Source: Rhodobacteraceae bacterium 63075 (GTDB taxonomy: Bacteria; Pseudomonadota; Alphaproteobacteria; Rhodobacterales; Rhodobacteraceae). From it: a stretch of 64,000 nucleotides of DNA. The stretch spans positions 186,001-250,000 of the forward strand of contig QVMW01000001.1 of assembly GCA_003417655.1 (NCBI GenBank), written 5' to 3'. Each line of letters opens with the position of its first letter. Within the stretch, counting starts at the first letter, position 1. The notes under the pieces were generated by a model. It did no database searches, was not told the DNA's origin, and worked only from the letters and a program-made list of their open reading frames with translations. The position numbers were made by a program, and so were the translations under genes. Shown in pieces: positions 54,464 through 63,073 of the stretch.

Positions 54464-56203
54464 TCAGGTGTTCAATTCGAGCTCGTCCCGCTGGATATCC
54501 CGGATCGCCACGGCGCTCTCCTGCGCGTTGGCCAGGGACCAGCGGATGCGCGTGGCATACTCCATCGCGCGGGAAGTTAGAACGACTTGTTTGGTCGCAC
54601 GTGGCTTGAGGCGGCCTGTTTCGAGGTAAACGCTGGGTTCGAGCGTCATCTCGGCGCTGGCATCGGTGCGCAGCACCCAGACCTCGCCGCTGCGCAGGGC
54701 GAGCGAGATGGCCGCGCCGCCCATGTCGATCTCGGCATCGACCTCGGGGTGCAGGTGAAAGCGGATCTGGAAGAGGATGCCCGGCTCGAGCGCGTTGGCG
54801 AGGGCCTTCTTGAAGGTTGCCCTGTCGGCCTCCTCCACGGCGAAGAGCATGTCCTCGCCCGCGAGGCCGCGCCCGTCGAAAGTCAGCTCCAGCGTGCGCG
54901 CATGGGTGATGCCATGGCTTTTGACCCAGCCGTCATGGCCGCCCTGGAAGCGGATGCCGTCGGGGGCGTGGCTGATCTCAATGGGAACATGCCCGGGGCC
55001 GCTGGATATCAGTTCGGAGCCGTCGCGCGCCGGGCGGGACAGGCGCGACGAGGATGTGCCGTCGAGGCAGAGCGTGCTGTGCGAGGGCGTGGCGCGGCCT
55101 GCGCGGCGCCAATCAGCCCCGAAACACGCGCCAGAGCCGCAATTGACGATCAGCGGGCGGCGGCCGGATGTCAGCTCGAAGGCGAGGGTGGAGGCATGGG
55201 CATTGTAGCTGGCCTTGCCCTGGGGCGGGCGCGCGGCATCGACGATGATGCTGGTCCGGCCCGCCGAGAGCCGCGCGAAGCCCATGGAAAGCCCGTCTGC
55301 ATTGCGCTTCTTGATACCGCTCGTGGCGAGCGCCTTGTCGAGCCGTCCTTCCAGCCCCTTGCCGCCGCCGTGGAACCGCGCCAGCGCGCCGTCGGAATGG
55401 CGCAGGGTGCGCAGGGTGGGCGCGATGCGCTCGATGGCTGTCTCATGCGCCGCGCTCACCTCGCGGCTGGCCTCGCGCAGGGCGAGGGCGGCCCAGTTGA
55501 GCAGCGTGAAGACCTCGAGGAGCTCCTCTGGGTTGCGCGTCGGCAGCCCGCCGTCCGTGTCGATCTGGGCCGCGCATTCGCGCGCAAGCGCCTTGATCGC
55601 CGGGTCGGCATGATGCTGCATGCCTTCGAGCGAGAGGGCGGTGTAAATGAGCCCGGTCAGCGCCTCGAAGCGCGCAAGGCCCGGCCGCGCGGCGGACCAG
55701 CGCTTGGCGAGAAAGCGTGTCTGGTGCGCCAGCGAGCGGAAGAAGGCGTCAGACTCGTGTTTTTCGGTGTTTTGCAGAACGAAGAGCGCGTGGTTGACCC
55801 AGCGGATCAGCCTGCGGCCCGTCAGCTCGGGGGTCCAGCCGGGGCCGGAGCCGCTGCCGTAGCGGTCGATCCATTGCCAGAGCCATGTCTGGGCGCAGGC
55901 GCGCGCGTCCTTGTCGCCGACGGAGGCGAGATCGTCGAGCCATGCAAACCCATGGGCCTCCATGCGAAACTCGGGGCTGGCCGTGGGCAGCTCCCAGAAT
56001 TCCTTGCGTTCGCCCTCTATGAGCTGTCCGGCGAGCAGGAAGTTTCCGGCAATGAGCTGCTTGCCGCGCGCGTAAAGGCCGATGGTGCGCGGCTCTGGCT
56101 GGGACAGGAAGGCCGTTGCAGGCACGGAAAAGGCTCCCGCGCGGGCATGGAAACGATTGAGGGCGCGGCTCATCCACGCGCCGAACGGATCGGGCTCTGA
56201 CAT
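54464..56203 (-). CDS. Heparinase II/III-family protein
   Basis: A 579-residue protein with an alpha-helical toroid N-terminal part (about 60-290, with WIDRYGSGSGPGWTPELTGRRLIRWVNHA) and a beta-sandwich C-terminal part (about 330-570). No signal peptide is apparent. Family members are polysaccharide lyases, but this branch sits beside purH and rsmB in many Rhodobacterales and its substrate is unknown. Confidence 0.82.
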   Translation of the reverse strand: MSEPDPFGAWMSRALNRFHARAGAFSVPATAFLSQPEPRTIGLYARGKQLIAGNFLLAGQLIEGERKEFWELPTASPEFRMEAHGFAWLDDLASVGDKDARACAQTWLWQWIDRYGSGSGPGWTPELTGRRLIRWVNHALFVLQNTEKHESDAFFRSLAHQTRFLAKRWSAARPGLARFEALTGLIYTALSLEGMQHHADPAIKALARECAAQIDTDGGLPTRNPEELLEVFTLLNWAALALREASREVSAAHETAIERIAPTLRTLRHSDGALARFHGGGKGLEGRLDKALATSGIKKRNADGLSMGFARLSAGRTSIIVDAARPPQGKASYNAHASTLAFELTSGRRPLIVNCGSGACFGADWRRAGRATPSHSTLCLDGTSSSRLSRPARDGSELISSGPGHVPIEISHAPDGIRFQGGHDGWVKSHGITHARTLELTFDGRGLAGEDMLFAVEEADRATFKKALANALEPGILFQIRFHLHPEVDAEIDMGGAAISLALRSGEVWVLRTDASAEMTLEPSVYLETGRLKPRATKQVVLTSRAMEYATRIRWSLANAQESAVAIRDIQRDELELNT

Positions 56204-56302
56204 CGTGCTGCTATACTGCCTCTTGCGCTCTTTGCGGCGTCCTTGGGGAGAGCATACATGGCTCGGCGCCTCACGTCACGACAGAAAAGCGATGAAGCTG
56301 TT

Positions 56303-57559
56303 TCACGCGCGTTTCAGCACGGCGATGTAGAAGCCGTCCATGCCGCCCTGATCGGCGAGGTAATCGGGGCGCAGGCGCAATCCGCCTTCCTCGGTGGTCC
56401 ACTCGGACGAGAGGCCGAGCGGCTCGAAGCCCGAGTTGTCGGCGCGGAAATCGGGGTGCCCCTCGAGAAATTCCTCGACCTGCACCTCGCCCTCGTCCGG
56501 GAGGAGCGAGCAGGTGCAATAGACCAGCCTGCCGCCGGGTTTGACCAAGGTGGCGGCATGGGCGAGCATCCTGGCCTGAAGCTCGATCAGCGCGCCGAAC
56601 TCCTCGCCGGTCTTGGCATGGGGCAGGTCGGGATGGCGGCGGATCGTGCCGGTGGCCGAGCAGGGTGCATCGAGCAGGACGGCATCAAAGCTGCCCTCAT
56701 GCGCCAGCGCGTCGGCGCAGATGATCTCGGCTTCGAGCCCCGTGCGCGTCAGGTTCTGGCGGACACGCTCCAGCCGCGACTCTGAGATGTCCAGCGCGGT
56801 GACCTGCGCCCCGGCGGCGGCGAGCTGCATCGTCTTGCCGCCCGGCGCGGCGCAGAGGTCGAGCGCGGTCTCACCGGGCTTTGCGTCAAGCAGTTTGGCA
56901 GGCAGGGCGGCGGCGGCATCCTGAACCCACCACGCGCCAGCCTCGAATCCTTCGAGACTCGTCATCTGGCCCGCATCGGGCAGGCGTATGCTGCCCCAGG
57001 GCAGCAGGGTGCCGCCGAGCGTTTCGGCCCATGCGGCGGGGTCTGACTTGACGGTGATGTCGAGCGGCGCCCCGGCGTGATGCGCAGCCTCCATGGCGGC
57101 GACGGCCTCGGGGCCATAGGCGCGCGCCAGCGGGCCGCGCAGCCATTTGGGCAGGCGCGGAATTCGGAAGATCTCGAATTTTTCGGGGGCATCGGCCGCG
57201 GCCTTGCGCAGCACCGCGTTGACCAGCCCCTTCATGCCGCCGAACTTGCGATGCTCGGCGATGATGTTCACGAGGTCATTGACGACGCCATGCGCATCGC
57301 CGCCCTGGGCCAGCTCGACCGTGCCGAGGCGCAGAAGGTTCATCACCTCGGGCGGCGGCGTCTTGCGCAGGTGCGGCTTGAGAACCTTGTCGGCGCGCTC
57401 GATGTTGCGCAGCGTTTCCAGCGCGAGGCGCTGGGCGCGCGCACGGTCGGCGCCGGGCAGATCCGCGAGCGTTTTCTGAGCGGGGGCTTCGGAGAGCAGG
57501 CGGCCCTCGTTGAGCACGAGATTGAGAAGGGCATGGGCCGCTTGGCGGGGGCTGGACAT
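56303..57559 (-). CDS. rsmB: 16S rRNA cytosine-C5 methyltransferase RsmB
   Basis: ATG 57559 follows AAGGA; 418 residues. The N-terminal NusB-like domain (about 1-130) precedes a Fmu-type methyltransferase with LDLCAAPGGKT (AdoMet), LLDAPCSATGTIRRHPD and YCTCSLLPDEGE; the two cysteines are catalytic and release residues. Probable target is C967 of 16S rRNA. Confidence 0.95.
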   Translation of the reverse strand: MSSPRQAAHALLNLVLNEGRLLSEAPAQKTLADLPGADRARAQRLALETLRNIERADKVLKPHLRKTPPPEVMNLLRLGTVELAQGGDAHGVVNDLVNIIAEHRKFGGMKGLVNAVLRKAAADAPEKFEIFRIPRLPKWLRGPLARAYGPEAVAAMEAAHHAGAPLDITVKSDPAAWAETLGGTLLPWGSIRLPDAGQMTSLEGFEAGAWWVQDAAAALPAKLLDAKPGETALDLCAAPGGKTMQLAAAGAQVTALDISESRLERVRQNLTRTGLEAEIICADALAHEGSFDAVLLDAPCSATGTIRRHPDLPHAKTGEEFGALIELQARMLAHAATLVKPGGRLVYCTCSLLPDEGEVQVEEFLEGHPDFRADNSGFEPLGLSSEWTTEEGGLRLRPDYLADQGGMDGFYIAVLKRA

Positions 57560-57622
57560 GTGACATCCTTGGAATAAGCTCGAGCGCGGCATATATCAGG
57601 GCGCAAAGAGATAGGAAATGCC

Positions 57623-57802
57623 ATGTCAGAGCAAAACGACATTCCCGAAGCGGCCAAGCGCGCGCTTGCCGAGGCCGAGGAACGCCGCAAGCTGCGCGAG
57701 GCCGAACTGAAGGCCATGCCGGAAGAACTGGGCGGGCGCGACGGCCCCGAGCCGGTGCGCTACGGCGATTGGGAGAAGAAGGGTCTCGCGATAGACTTTT
57801 GA
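57623..57802 (+). CDS. DUF1674 protein (SDHAF4-like)
   Basis: A 59-residue protein, ATG 57623 after AGGAAA. The end GGRDGPEPVRYGDWEKKGLAIDF (read in two parts) is the DUF1674 signature shared with SDHAF4, an assembly factor for flavinylated succinate dehydrogenase subunit A. The role is by homology. It is divergent from rsmB, with the sulfatase gene converging on it 5 bases away. Confidence 0.88.
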   Translation: MSEQNDIPEAAKRALAEAEERRKLREAELKAMPEELGGRDGPEPVRYGDWEKKGLAIDF

Positions 57803-57807
57803 CCGGA

Positions 57808-59334
57808 TCAGGCCGTTCCGACGGGGACGCTATCGGGCCGCATGTCTTCCGGACGGGTAGACAGGCAAGCTTCGAGTGATGCGCGGATCTCCGCCGCTTC
57901 CGGGTCGTCGAACAGGTTCCGCTGCTCATTCGGATCGGCGACGAGGTCGTAAAGCTCACCTGCCCCGGAATTGAGATCAACGGTCATCTTGTGCCGACAT
58001 GTGCGCACGGTGCGAAGCTCCAGCGCGACCCCGACCCGACCGGGCAGAAGCCCCCATTCATTGAGCGCGAAATCGCGGCTGGCCCCCTCGCGTTCCAGAA
58101 GCGGGCGCAGGCTCTGGCCATGCTGAGTCTGCAAGGGTGCGGCCCCGCCATAATCGAAAAAGGACGGACCCAGGTCGAGCGTCGAAACCGGCTGGTCCAC
58201 GAGTGCGCCGGCGCGCACGCCCGGGCCGCGCACGATCATGGGGACACGCAACAGCCCCTCGTAATGCATCGGCCCCTTGAGGATCAGCCCATGATCGCCG
58301 AGCCAGTCCCCATGGTCCGAAATATAGACCACGATCGTGTTGTCATCGAGCCCCGCCTCCTGGAGCGCGTTCATCAGGCGACCGACCTGGTGGTCGATGA
58401 ACGAGATCTGGCCATAGGTATTGGCGATGATCTCGCGCAGCTGGTCGTCGGTTTGCGGCGGGATACGGCTGTAAGCCTTGCGCACATCGGCGAATTTCGG
58501 ATCGGCTGGTTCGCCTTCCATCGCGGCCTTGTGCCACCATGGCTTGCCCTCGTATGAGCGGCTGCGATTCTCGGGCAGGTCGACCTCTTCGGGCTTGTGC
58601 AGCCATGACCAGGGCTCGGGGCAGTCGAACGGGTGATGCGGGTCGGGAAAGCTGACCCAGGTGCAGAAGGGCCGGTCCGTGTCACGGCCATGCCTGATCC
58701 AGTCAATCGCGCGGTCAGCTGTCCATGGCGTGTTGTGCCAGGCCACCGGCAGGCGCGAATGCCATGTCTGCGCCGCGCCTCCGGTGTCGCCCGCGTTCTC
58801 CCACATCAGCCGGGTTTTCTCGTCGCCGCGCCCATCCATGTGATAGAAGCGTTCATAGTGCTGCCCGGCGGGGGGCTTTACCGGCGACCACCAGTTATGG
58901 CCGACCAGCATCAGCTCGAGATGCTCGAAGCCCATGTAGGGCCCGTTCCAGTCCGGTCCGTATTGCGCCGACGATGACAGGCACTCCGGCGTGCCGGTTG
59001 GCTCATAGGTATGATAGGTGGAAAAATGCGCCTTGCCGAAGAAGCTGGTCTGATAGCCTGCCGCCGCCATGGCCCCGGCAAAGCCCTTTTCTCCCACGTC
59101 CGGATCAAGGTCGATGCCGTTGTCATGCACGCCATGTGTCCGGCAAAGCTGACCTGTCAGGATCGAGGCGCGCGCGGGCTGGCAAACCACGGATGGCGTG
59201 ATGCATGCGGTGAAATGCGTGCCCTCGGCGGCCAGCTGGTCAAGATGCGGTGTCTTGACGTTGCGCCCCATGAAACCAAGGCAATCGGCGCGTTGCTGGT
59301 CTGCGGAAATCAAGAGGATGTTGGGTCGGGTCAT
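57808..59334 (-). CDS. Cytoplasmic type I sulfatase
   Basis: A 508-residue sulfatase. Cys51 in VCQPARASILTG is the formylglycine site (C-x-P-x-R), Asp12 and Asp340-His341 (SDHGDWLGDHG) are metal ligands, and KGPMHYEG has the substrate lysine. It starts MTRPNILLISADQQ with no signal peptide, so it acts in the cytoplasm like choline sulfatase. It is the last gene after tctC-B-A (ATGA overlap with tctA). The substrate is unknown. Confidence 0.88.
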   Translation of the reverse strand: MTRPNILLISADQQRADCLGFMGRNVKTPHLDQLAAEGTHFTACITPSVVCQPARASILTGQLCRTHGVHDNGIDLDPDVGEKGFAGAMAAAGYQTSFFGKAHFSTYHTYEPTGTPECLSSSAQYGPDWNGPYMGFEHLELMLVGHNWWSPVKPPAGQHYERFYHMDGRGDEKTRLMWENAGDTGGAAQTWHSRLPVAWHNTPWTADRAIDWIRHGRDTDRPFCTWVSFPDPHHPFDCPEPWSWLHKPEEVDLPENRSRSYEGKPWWHKAAMEGEPADPKFADVRKAYSRIPPQTDDQLREIIANTYGQISFIDHQVGRLMNALQEAGLDDNTIVVYISDHGDWLGDHGLILKGPMHYEGLLRVPMIVRGPGVRAGALVDQPVSTLDLGPSFFDYGGAAPLQTQHGQSLRPLLEREGASRDFALNEWGLLPGRVGVALELRTVRTCRHKMTVDLNSGAGELYDLVADPNEQRNLFDDPEAAEIRASLEACLSTRPEDMRPDSVPVGTA

Positions 59335-60920
59335 GAGCGGTGTTCTTTTGGTTTGCGCAGGGAGAGCAGGATGACGATGGCTGACAGCGCCACGAAAAGC
59401 GCGGCGACGGGGCTGTTCAGCAGGAAGAAGGCATCACCGCCGGTCGCGGCGAAGGCCTGACGACCGGTTTCCTCGAGCTTGCCGCCGAGGATGAAGGCGA
59501 TGACGAAGGGCAGCGGCGAGATGCCGAGCCGGCGCATGATGTAGCCCAGCACACCGAACCCGACGGTAAACCAGATCGCCTCCATCCGCGTTTCCTGTAC
59601 ATAGATTGAGGACAGTGTCAGCAGCAGAACCACGGGCAGTAGCAACTGTTTGGGAATCCGGCTCATGAACCCCATGGAGCGCATGAAAGCGCCGCCGATG
59701 GTCCAGTTCAGCAGGTTGGCGATCATCATGCAGGTGAACAGGCCAAAGGCGATGACCAGTTCGGGGTTCACCGTATCGGCGGTAAAGCGAAAGACCGACG
59801 GGCCGGGGTTGAAGCCCCCGATCGTATCGGCCGCCAGGATCAGAAAGACCGCCGCTGCGTTGCCCGGGATGCCGAGGCTGAGCACCGGGATGAGGTTGGC
59901 GCCGGAGACCGAGGAATTCGCGGCCTCGGTCGCGGCGATGCCTTCGGCCGCGCCCTTGCCAAAGCGCGGTGACGCGCCCGATTTGGCATGGCGGGCCCTG
60001 CCGGTGGTATAGCCCAGGGTGGCCGCGAGGGTCGACCCGATCCCGGGCAGCGCGCCGATCATGGTGCCGATGACCGCCGAGCGCGCGACGTAGGGAAAAA
60101 GACGTCTCATGTCGGCCCAATGCAGGCTCTGGTCACCCGATTGGGGCGTTTCTTGTGGCGTGCGCCGATAACGGGCCTCGGTCCAGAGATCTTCGAGGCT
60201 CTTGAAGACTTCGCCGACGATCAGCACGCCCAGCACCACCGCGGCGATGGGAAAACCCTGCGCCAGGGTCTCAGTGCCCAGGCTGAGCCGGGGGTAGAAA
60301 TCCTCGCCGGTGCCGACATAGGCGGCAATCAGCCCCAGCCCGAGCGAGATCAGCCCCTTGCCGACCGATCCACCGATGACCGAGGCGATGAAGGCCAGGG
60401 AGAGGATGAGCAGAGCCGTCTTCTCCGGCAGGTCGAGATAGCGTTCGACCAGCACGGCAAGGAATGGTGCGCAGACGATAAGCACGATATCCGAAAACGT
60501 ATCCCCGGAGGCGGACGAGAAATGCGCCACGCGCAGTGCCTTCTTGGCCTGCCCATTCTGCGTCATCGGGTATCCGTCGAGCGTGGTCATATAGGCGTCG
60601 GGCGTGCCGGGCGTGTTGAACAGGATCGCTGGAACGGCCCCGCCGAGCGTTGCGCCCTTCATGATGCCGATCAGAAAGCCGAAGACGGGCAGCAGGGCGT
60701 CGGGTGAAAACCCGAAGACCGAGATCAGGATTGGCAGGGCGATCGCCATGGCCATCGGCCCGGCCAGCCCCGGCGTGGAGCCCACGGCAATCCCGAGCAG
60801 AAAACCCGCTGCAACCATCGCCAGGGTCATTGGAATCGGAAGGCCGAAAACCGTCAGCAGTTCCGGCCCCTGGAATACCGCCAGGATGCCCAGCCAGACA
60901 TAATAGAGCCAGCCCATCAC
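59331..60920 (-). CDS. tctA: Tripartite tricarboxylate transporter, large permease TctA
   Basis: A 529-residue protein with about a dozen membrane segments, the conserved GSTPGLAGPMAMAIALPI and GALPGIGSTLAATLGYTTGR, and a C-terminal LGYIMRRLGISPLPF. It is the large channel subunit of the TTT family. It overlaps tctB and the sulfatase gene by ATGA at both ends. Confidence 0.95.
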   Translation of the reverse strand: MMGWLYYVWLGILAVFQGPELLTVFGLPIPMTLAMVAAGFLLGIAVGSTPGLAGPMAMAIALPILISVFGFSPDALLPVFGFLIGIMKGATLGGAVPAILFNTPGTPDAYMTTLDGYPMTQNGQAKKALRVAHFSSASGDTFSDIVLIVCAPFLAVLVERYLDLPEKTALLILSLAFIASVIGGSVGKGLISLGLGLIAAYVGTGEDFYPRLSLGTETLAQGFPIAAVVLGVLIVGEVFKSLEDLWTEARYRRTPQETPQSGDQSLHWADMRRLFPYVARSAVIGTMIGALPGIGSTLAATLGYTTGRARHAKSGASPRFGKGAAEGIAATEAANSSVSGANLIPVLSLGIPGNAAAVFLILAADTIGGFNPGPSVFRFTADTVNPELVIAFGLFTCMMIANLLNWTIGGAFMRSMGFMSRIPKQLLLPVVLLLTLSSIYVQETRMEAIWFTVGFGVLGYIMRRLGISPLPFVIAFILGGKLEETGRQAFAATGGDAFFLLNSPVAALFVALSAIVILLSLRKPKEHRS

Positions 60921-61462
60921 ACATCCCCGTTGGGCGGCAGCAGCAGATCATCGAAGGGCAGGTCATAAACCGCGATCAAGGCAAGCGCCGCCGCCAGCCC
61001 GATCAGCACCCCGCGCCATGTCATACGGCGCTCTGCCAGGGCAGTGAGGCCGGCCACCATCGCTGTGCCGCCAACAAGGAAACCGAGATATTTCCATGGC
61101 ACCGTGTCGCGCAGCGGGCGGTAGCCGCCCTCCGTCAGAGTCCCAGCAAGGACCGGACCCAGCCAGCGCATCAGCGTGAAGGCCACGGCGAGAATGACGA
61201 TAAGCATCAGGAGAAAGGCAAGATTTTTCAGCGAAAGCCGCCGGACTGTCTTGGGGCGTTCCGCCAGCGCCAAGAGCATGCCGCCCAGCAGCAGGAATCC
61301 CGCGGCCAGTGTCGGTGCCAGCGCATCGCCGATCGTCATCCGGCGGCGGACCTTTTCGATCAGCCCGGTGGTGCTGTCCATCGGGATCCAGATCAGCGCG
61401 ACCAGCAACGCCAGCGCGACGCAACCCAGACCAAGCGCAAGATTTGCCCTGTCAAAGCGCAA
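60917..61462 (-). CDS. tctB: Tripartite tricarboxylate transporter, small permease TctB
   Basis: A 181-residue membrane protein with four hydrophobic segments, the small subunit that pairs with TctA. The start MRFDRANLALGLGCVALALLV... is typical (first segment at about 9-27). It is followed by tctA with ATGA overlap and separated from tctC by a hairpin. Confidence 0.88.
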   Translation of the reverse strand: MRFDRANLALGLGCVALALLVALIWIPMDSTTGLIEKVRRRMTIGDALAPTLAAGFLLLGGMLLALAERPKTVRRLSLKNLAFLLMLIVILAVAFTLMRWLGPVLAGTLTEGGYRPLRDTVPWKYLGFLVGGTAMVAGLTALAERRMTWRGVLIGLAAALALIAVYDLPFDDLLLPPNGDV

Positions 61463-61494
61463 TGGTCTGCCCTCCTGCCGATGGTGGAACTCTC

Positions 61495-61525
61495 ATGCGC
61501 CCCGCACCCGCGGGCCGGGGCGCAT
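61495..61525 (-). terminator. Hairpin between tctC and tctB
   Basis: A 10-base stem (ATGCGCCCCG against CGGGGCGCAT) with an 11-base loop, 8 bases past the tctC stop. No T-tract follows. It probably favours tctC message over tctBA. Confidence 0.6.
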
Positions 61526-61533
61526 GCCAGTAG

Positions 61534-62481
61534 TTATTCCGAAGCGGCTTCGAGCAGTTGACCGGCGGCGGCGAAAGAACCCTCGACCAATGCCTGGGCA
61601 TCATCCCCCGCGATCACGGCCGCTCCGCCAAAGGCCTTGTTGATCATGCCGTTGGATTTCATTCCGTCGGTCGTGATCACCTCCCCGATCGCCGCGGCCA
61701 GCGCGTCGCGCGCCTCGGTGGGCATACCGCCCGGTCCGATCATCAGGAAATAGCCGTCAGCATCGAACGGCACGCCCAGATCGGCAAGCGTCGGCGCATC
61801 CGGTGTCTGTTTCAGCGGTTCGGACAGGGCCGACGCAAGGTTCACGAGGTCGCCGGCGGCCACGCCCTTGGATTGGATGCCGGCCATGAAGCCCACATCC
61901 ATGTCACCGGCATTCACCCCGTTCAGGACAGCCTTGCCGCCGCGCACCTGCACGATGTTGAACTGCGCGTTCTGCGCCTCACCGAGAAGATAGGCGATGT
62001 CGGCCAGTTTCGGGCTCATGACACCGAAGCGCAGCGGCGCTTCCTTTGACGCGGCGATCATGTCGTCAAAGCTGTCCCAGCCTTTGTCCGCCGTGGAAAC
62101 GATTCCCATCTGGAATCCGGCAGTGGTGGTGATGGCGGTGTAATCCTCAGGCGTCACGCCCGCATTGGCCACTTTCATGTTGTAGCCCAGCGTCTCGGTC
62201 ACGACCATGCCGATGACCGATCCGTCATTGGGCTCGTCCTTGATCGCCATGGCGAGGTTCATTCCGCCCTTGCCGGTCACTTGTTCAGGGATGAATTTCC
62301 AGCCTGTCTTGGCCTCCAGATCCTCGGCGATCAGCCGGGCCTGCGTGTCAGCGCCGCCGCCTGCGCGGAACGCGATCATCAGTTTGATCGGGCCGGGCGG
62401 TGTCCAGTCTGCGGCCAGCCCGCCGCCTGCCATTGCCGATAGTCCGAGCGCCGCAAGAGCGGCCTTGAAGATGCTTTTCAT
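61534..62481 (-). CDS. tctC: Tripartite tricarboxylate transporter binding protein TctC (Bug family)
   Basis: ATG 62481 after GGGAGG; 315 residues. The signal peptide ends at GGGLAA and the mature protein begins DWTPPGPIKLMIAFRAGGGADTQARL, the Bug signature. It catches the ligand in the periplasm for TctAB. In this cluster the ligand is probably the sulfate ester or its carboxylate relative rather than citrate. Confidence 0.9.
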   Translation of the reverse strand: MKSIFKAALAALGLSAMAGGGLAADWTPPGPIKLMIAFRAGGGADTQARLIAEDLEAKTGWKFIPEQVTGKGGMNLAMAIKDEPNDGSVIGMVVTETLGYNMKVANAGVTPEDYTAITTTAGFQMGIVSTADKGWDSFDDMIAASKEAPLRFGVMSPKLADIAYLLGEAQNAQFNIVQVRGGKAVLNGVNAGDMDVGFMAGIQSKGVAAGDLVNLASALSEPLKQTPDAPTLADLGVPFDADGYFLMIGPGGMPTEARDALAAAIGEVITTDGMKSNGMINKAFGGAAVIAGDDAQALVEGSFAAAGQLLEAASE

Positions 62482-62521
62482 GATGTCCTCCCTTGGTTCA
62501 CACCGAGTGAGGCATGAAACC

Positions 62522-62558
62522 AGTTGATTGGTCAACTAAAAATGTTGACGAGACAACA
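62522..62558. promoter_or_regulatory. Paired 16-base palindromes between tctC and marR
   Basis: AGTTGATTGGTCAACT (62522-62537) and TGTTGACGAGACAACA (62543-62558) share the form WGTTGA-N4-WCAACW and have centres 21 bases apart, two helical turns. The first is a perfect 6-base-arm palindrome. Length and spacing fit two MarR dimers. Confidence 0.65.
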
Positions 62559-62591
62559 ATTCCGGTTGATGCTGATCGAAAGGAGATTGCA

Positions 62592-63071
62592 ATGAACTCA
62601 CCCGACCTGGCCCCGACGGATGCGACTTTCGGCGATCTGCCGCTGCATCAATACCTGACCTATCGGCTCTCCCGCGTGCAGGCCAAGCTCAATGCACAAG
62701 GGGCCAGGGTCCTGCATGAAGCGGTCGGGCTGACCTTGTCGCAATGGCGTGTGATCGCGCTGGTCGGGGCGGCGGGGCAGACGCGGCTTTCCGTTCTGGC
62801 GCGCGAGGCCGCACTCGACAAGGGTCTTCTGAGCCGAAACGTCAAGTCACTGATCGCACAGGGCCTGATCCTTGCGCGGCAGGACGATATTGATCACCGG
62901 ATCCAGCATCTCAGCCTAAGTGCAGAGGGTAAAAGGGTTTTTGAGCGCGCCCTTCCGGTCACCCGCATGCGGCAGGAATGGTTGCGAGCGGATTTGACAG
63001 AAGAGGAAATCCGCACCTTCCGTACCGTGCTGGACAAACTGGAAATTGCTTCCGAGAGGCTGGAGTTCTGA
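62592..63071 (+). CDS. MarR-family transcriptional regulator
   Basis: ATG 62592 after AAGGAG; 159 residues. The winged helix spans about 45-115 (LTLSQWRVIALVGAAGQTRLSVLAREAALDKGLLSRNVKSL split between helix and recognition part, then DIDHRIQHLSLSAEG in the wing). It lies between two sulfatase genes, divergent from the tct operon, so it probably represses both and responds to the substrate or product. Confidence 0.9.
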   Translation: MNSPDLAPTDATFGDLPLHQYLTYRLSRVQAKLNAQGARVLHEAVGLTLSQWRVIALVGAAGQTRLSVLAREAALDKGLLSRNVKSLIAQGLILARQDDIDHRIQHLSLSAEGKRVFERALPVTRMRQEWLRADLTEEEIRTFRTVLDKLEIASERLEF

Positions 63072-63073
63072 TC

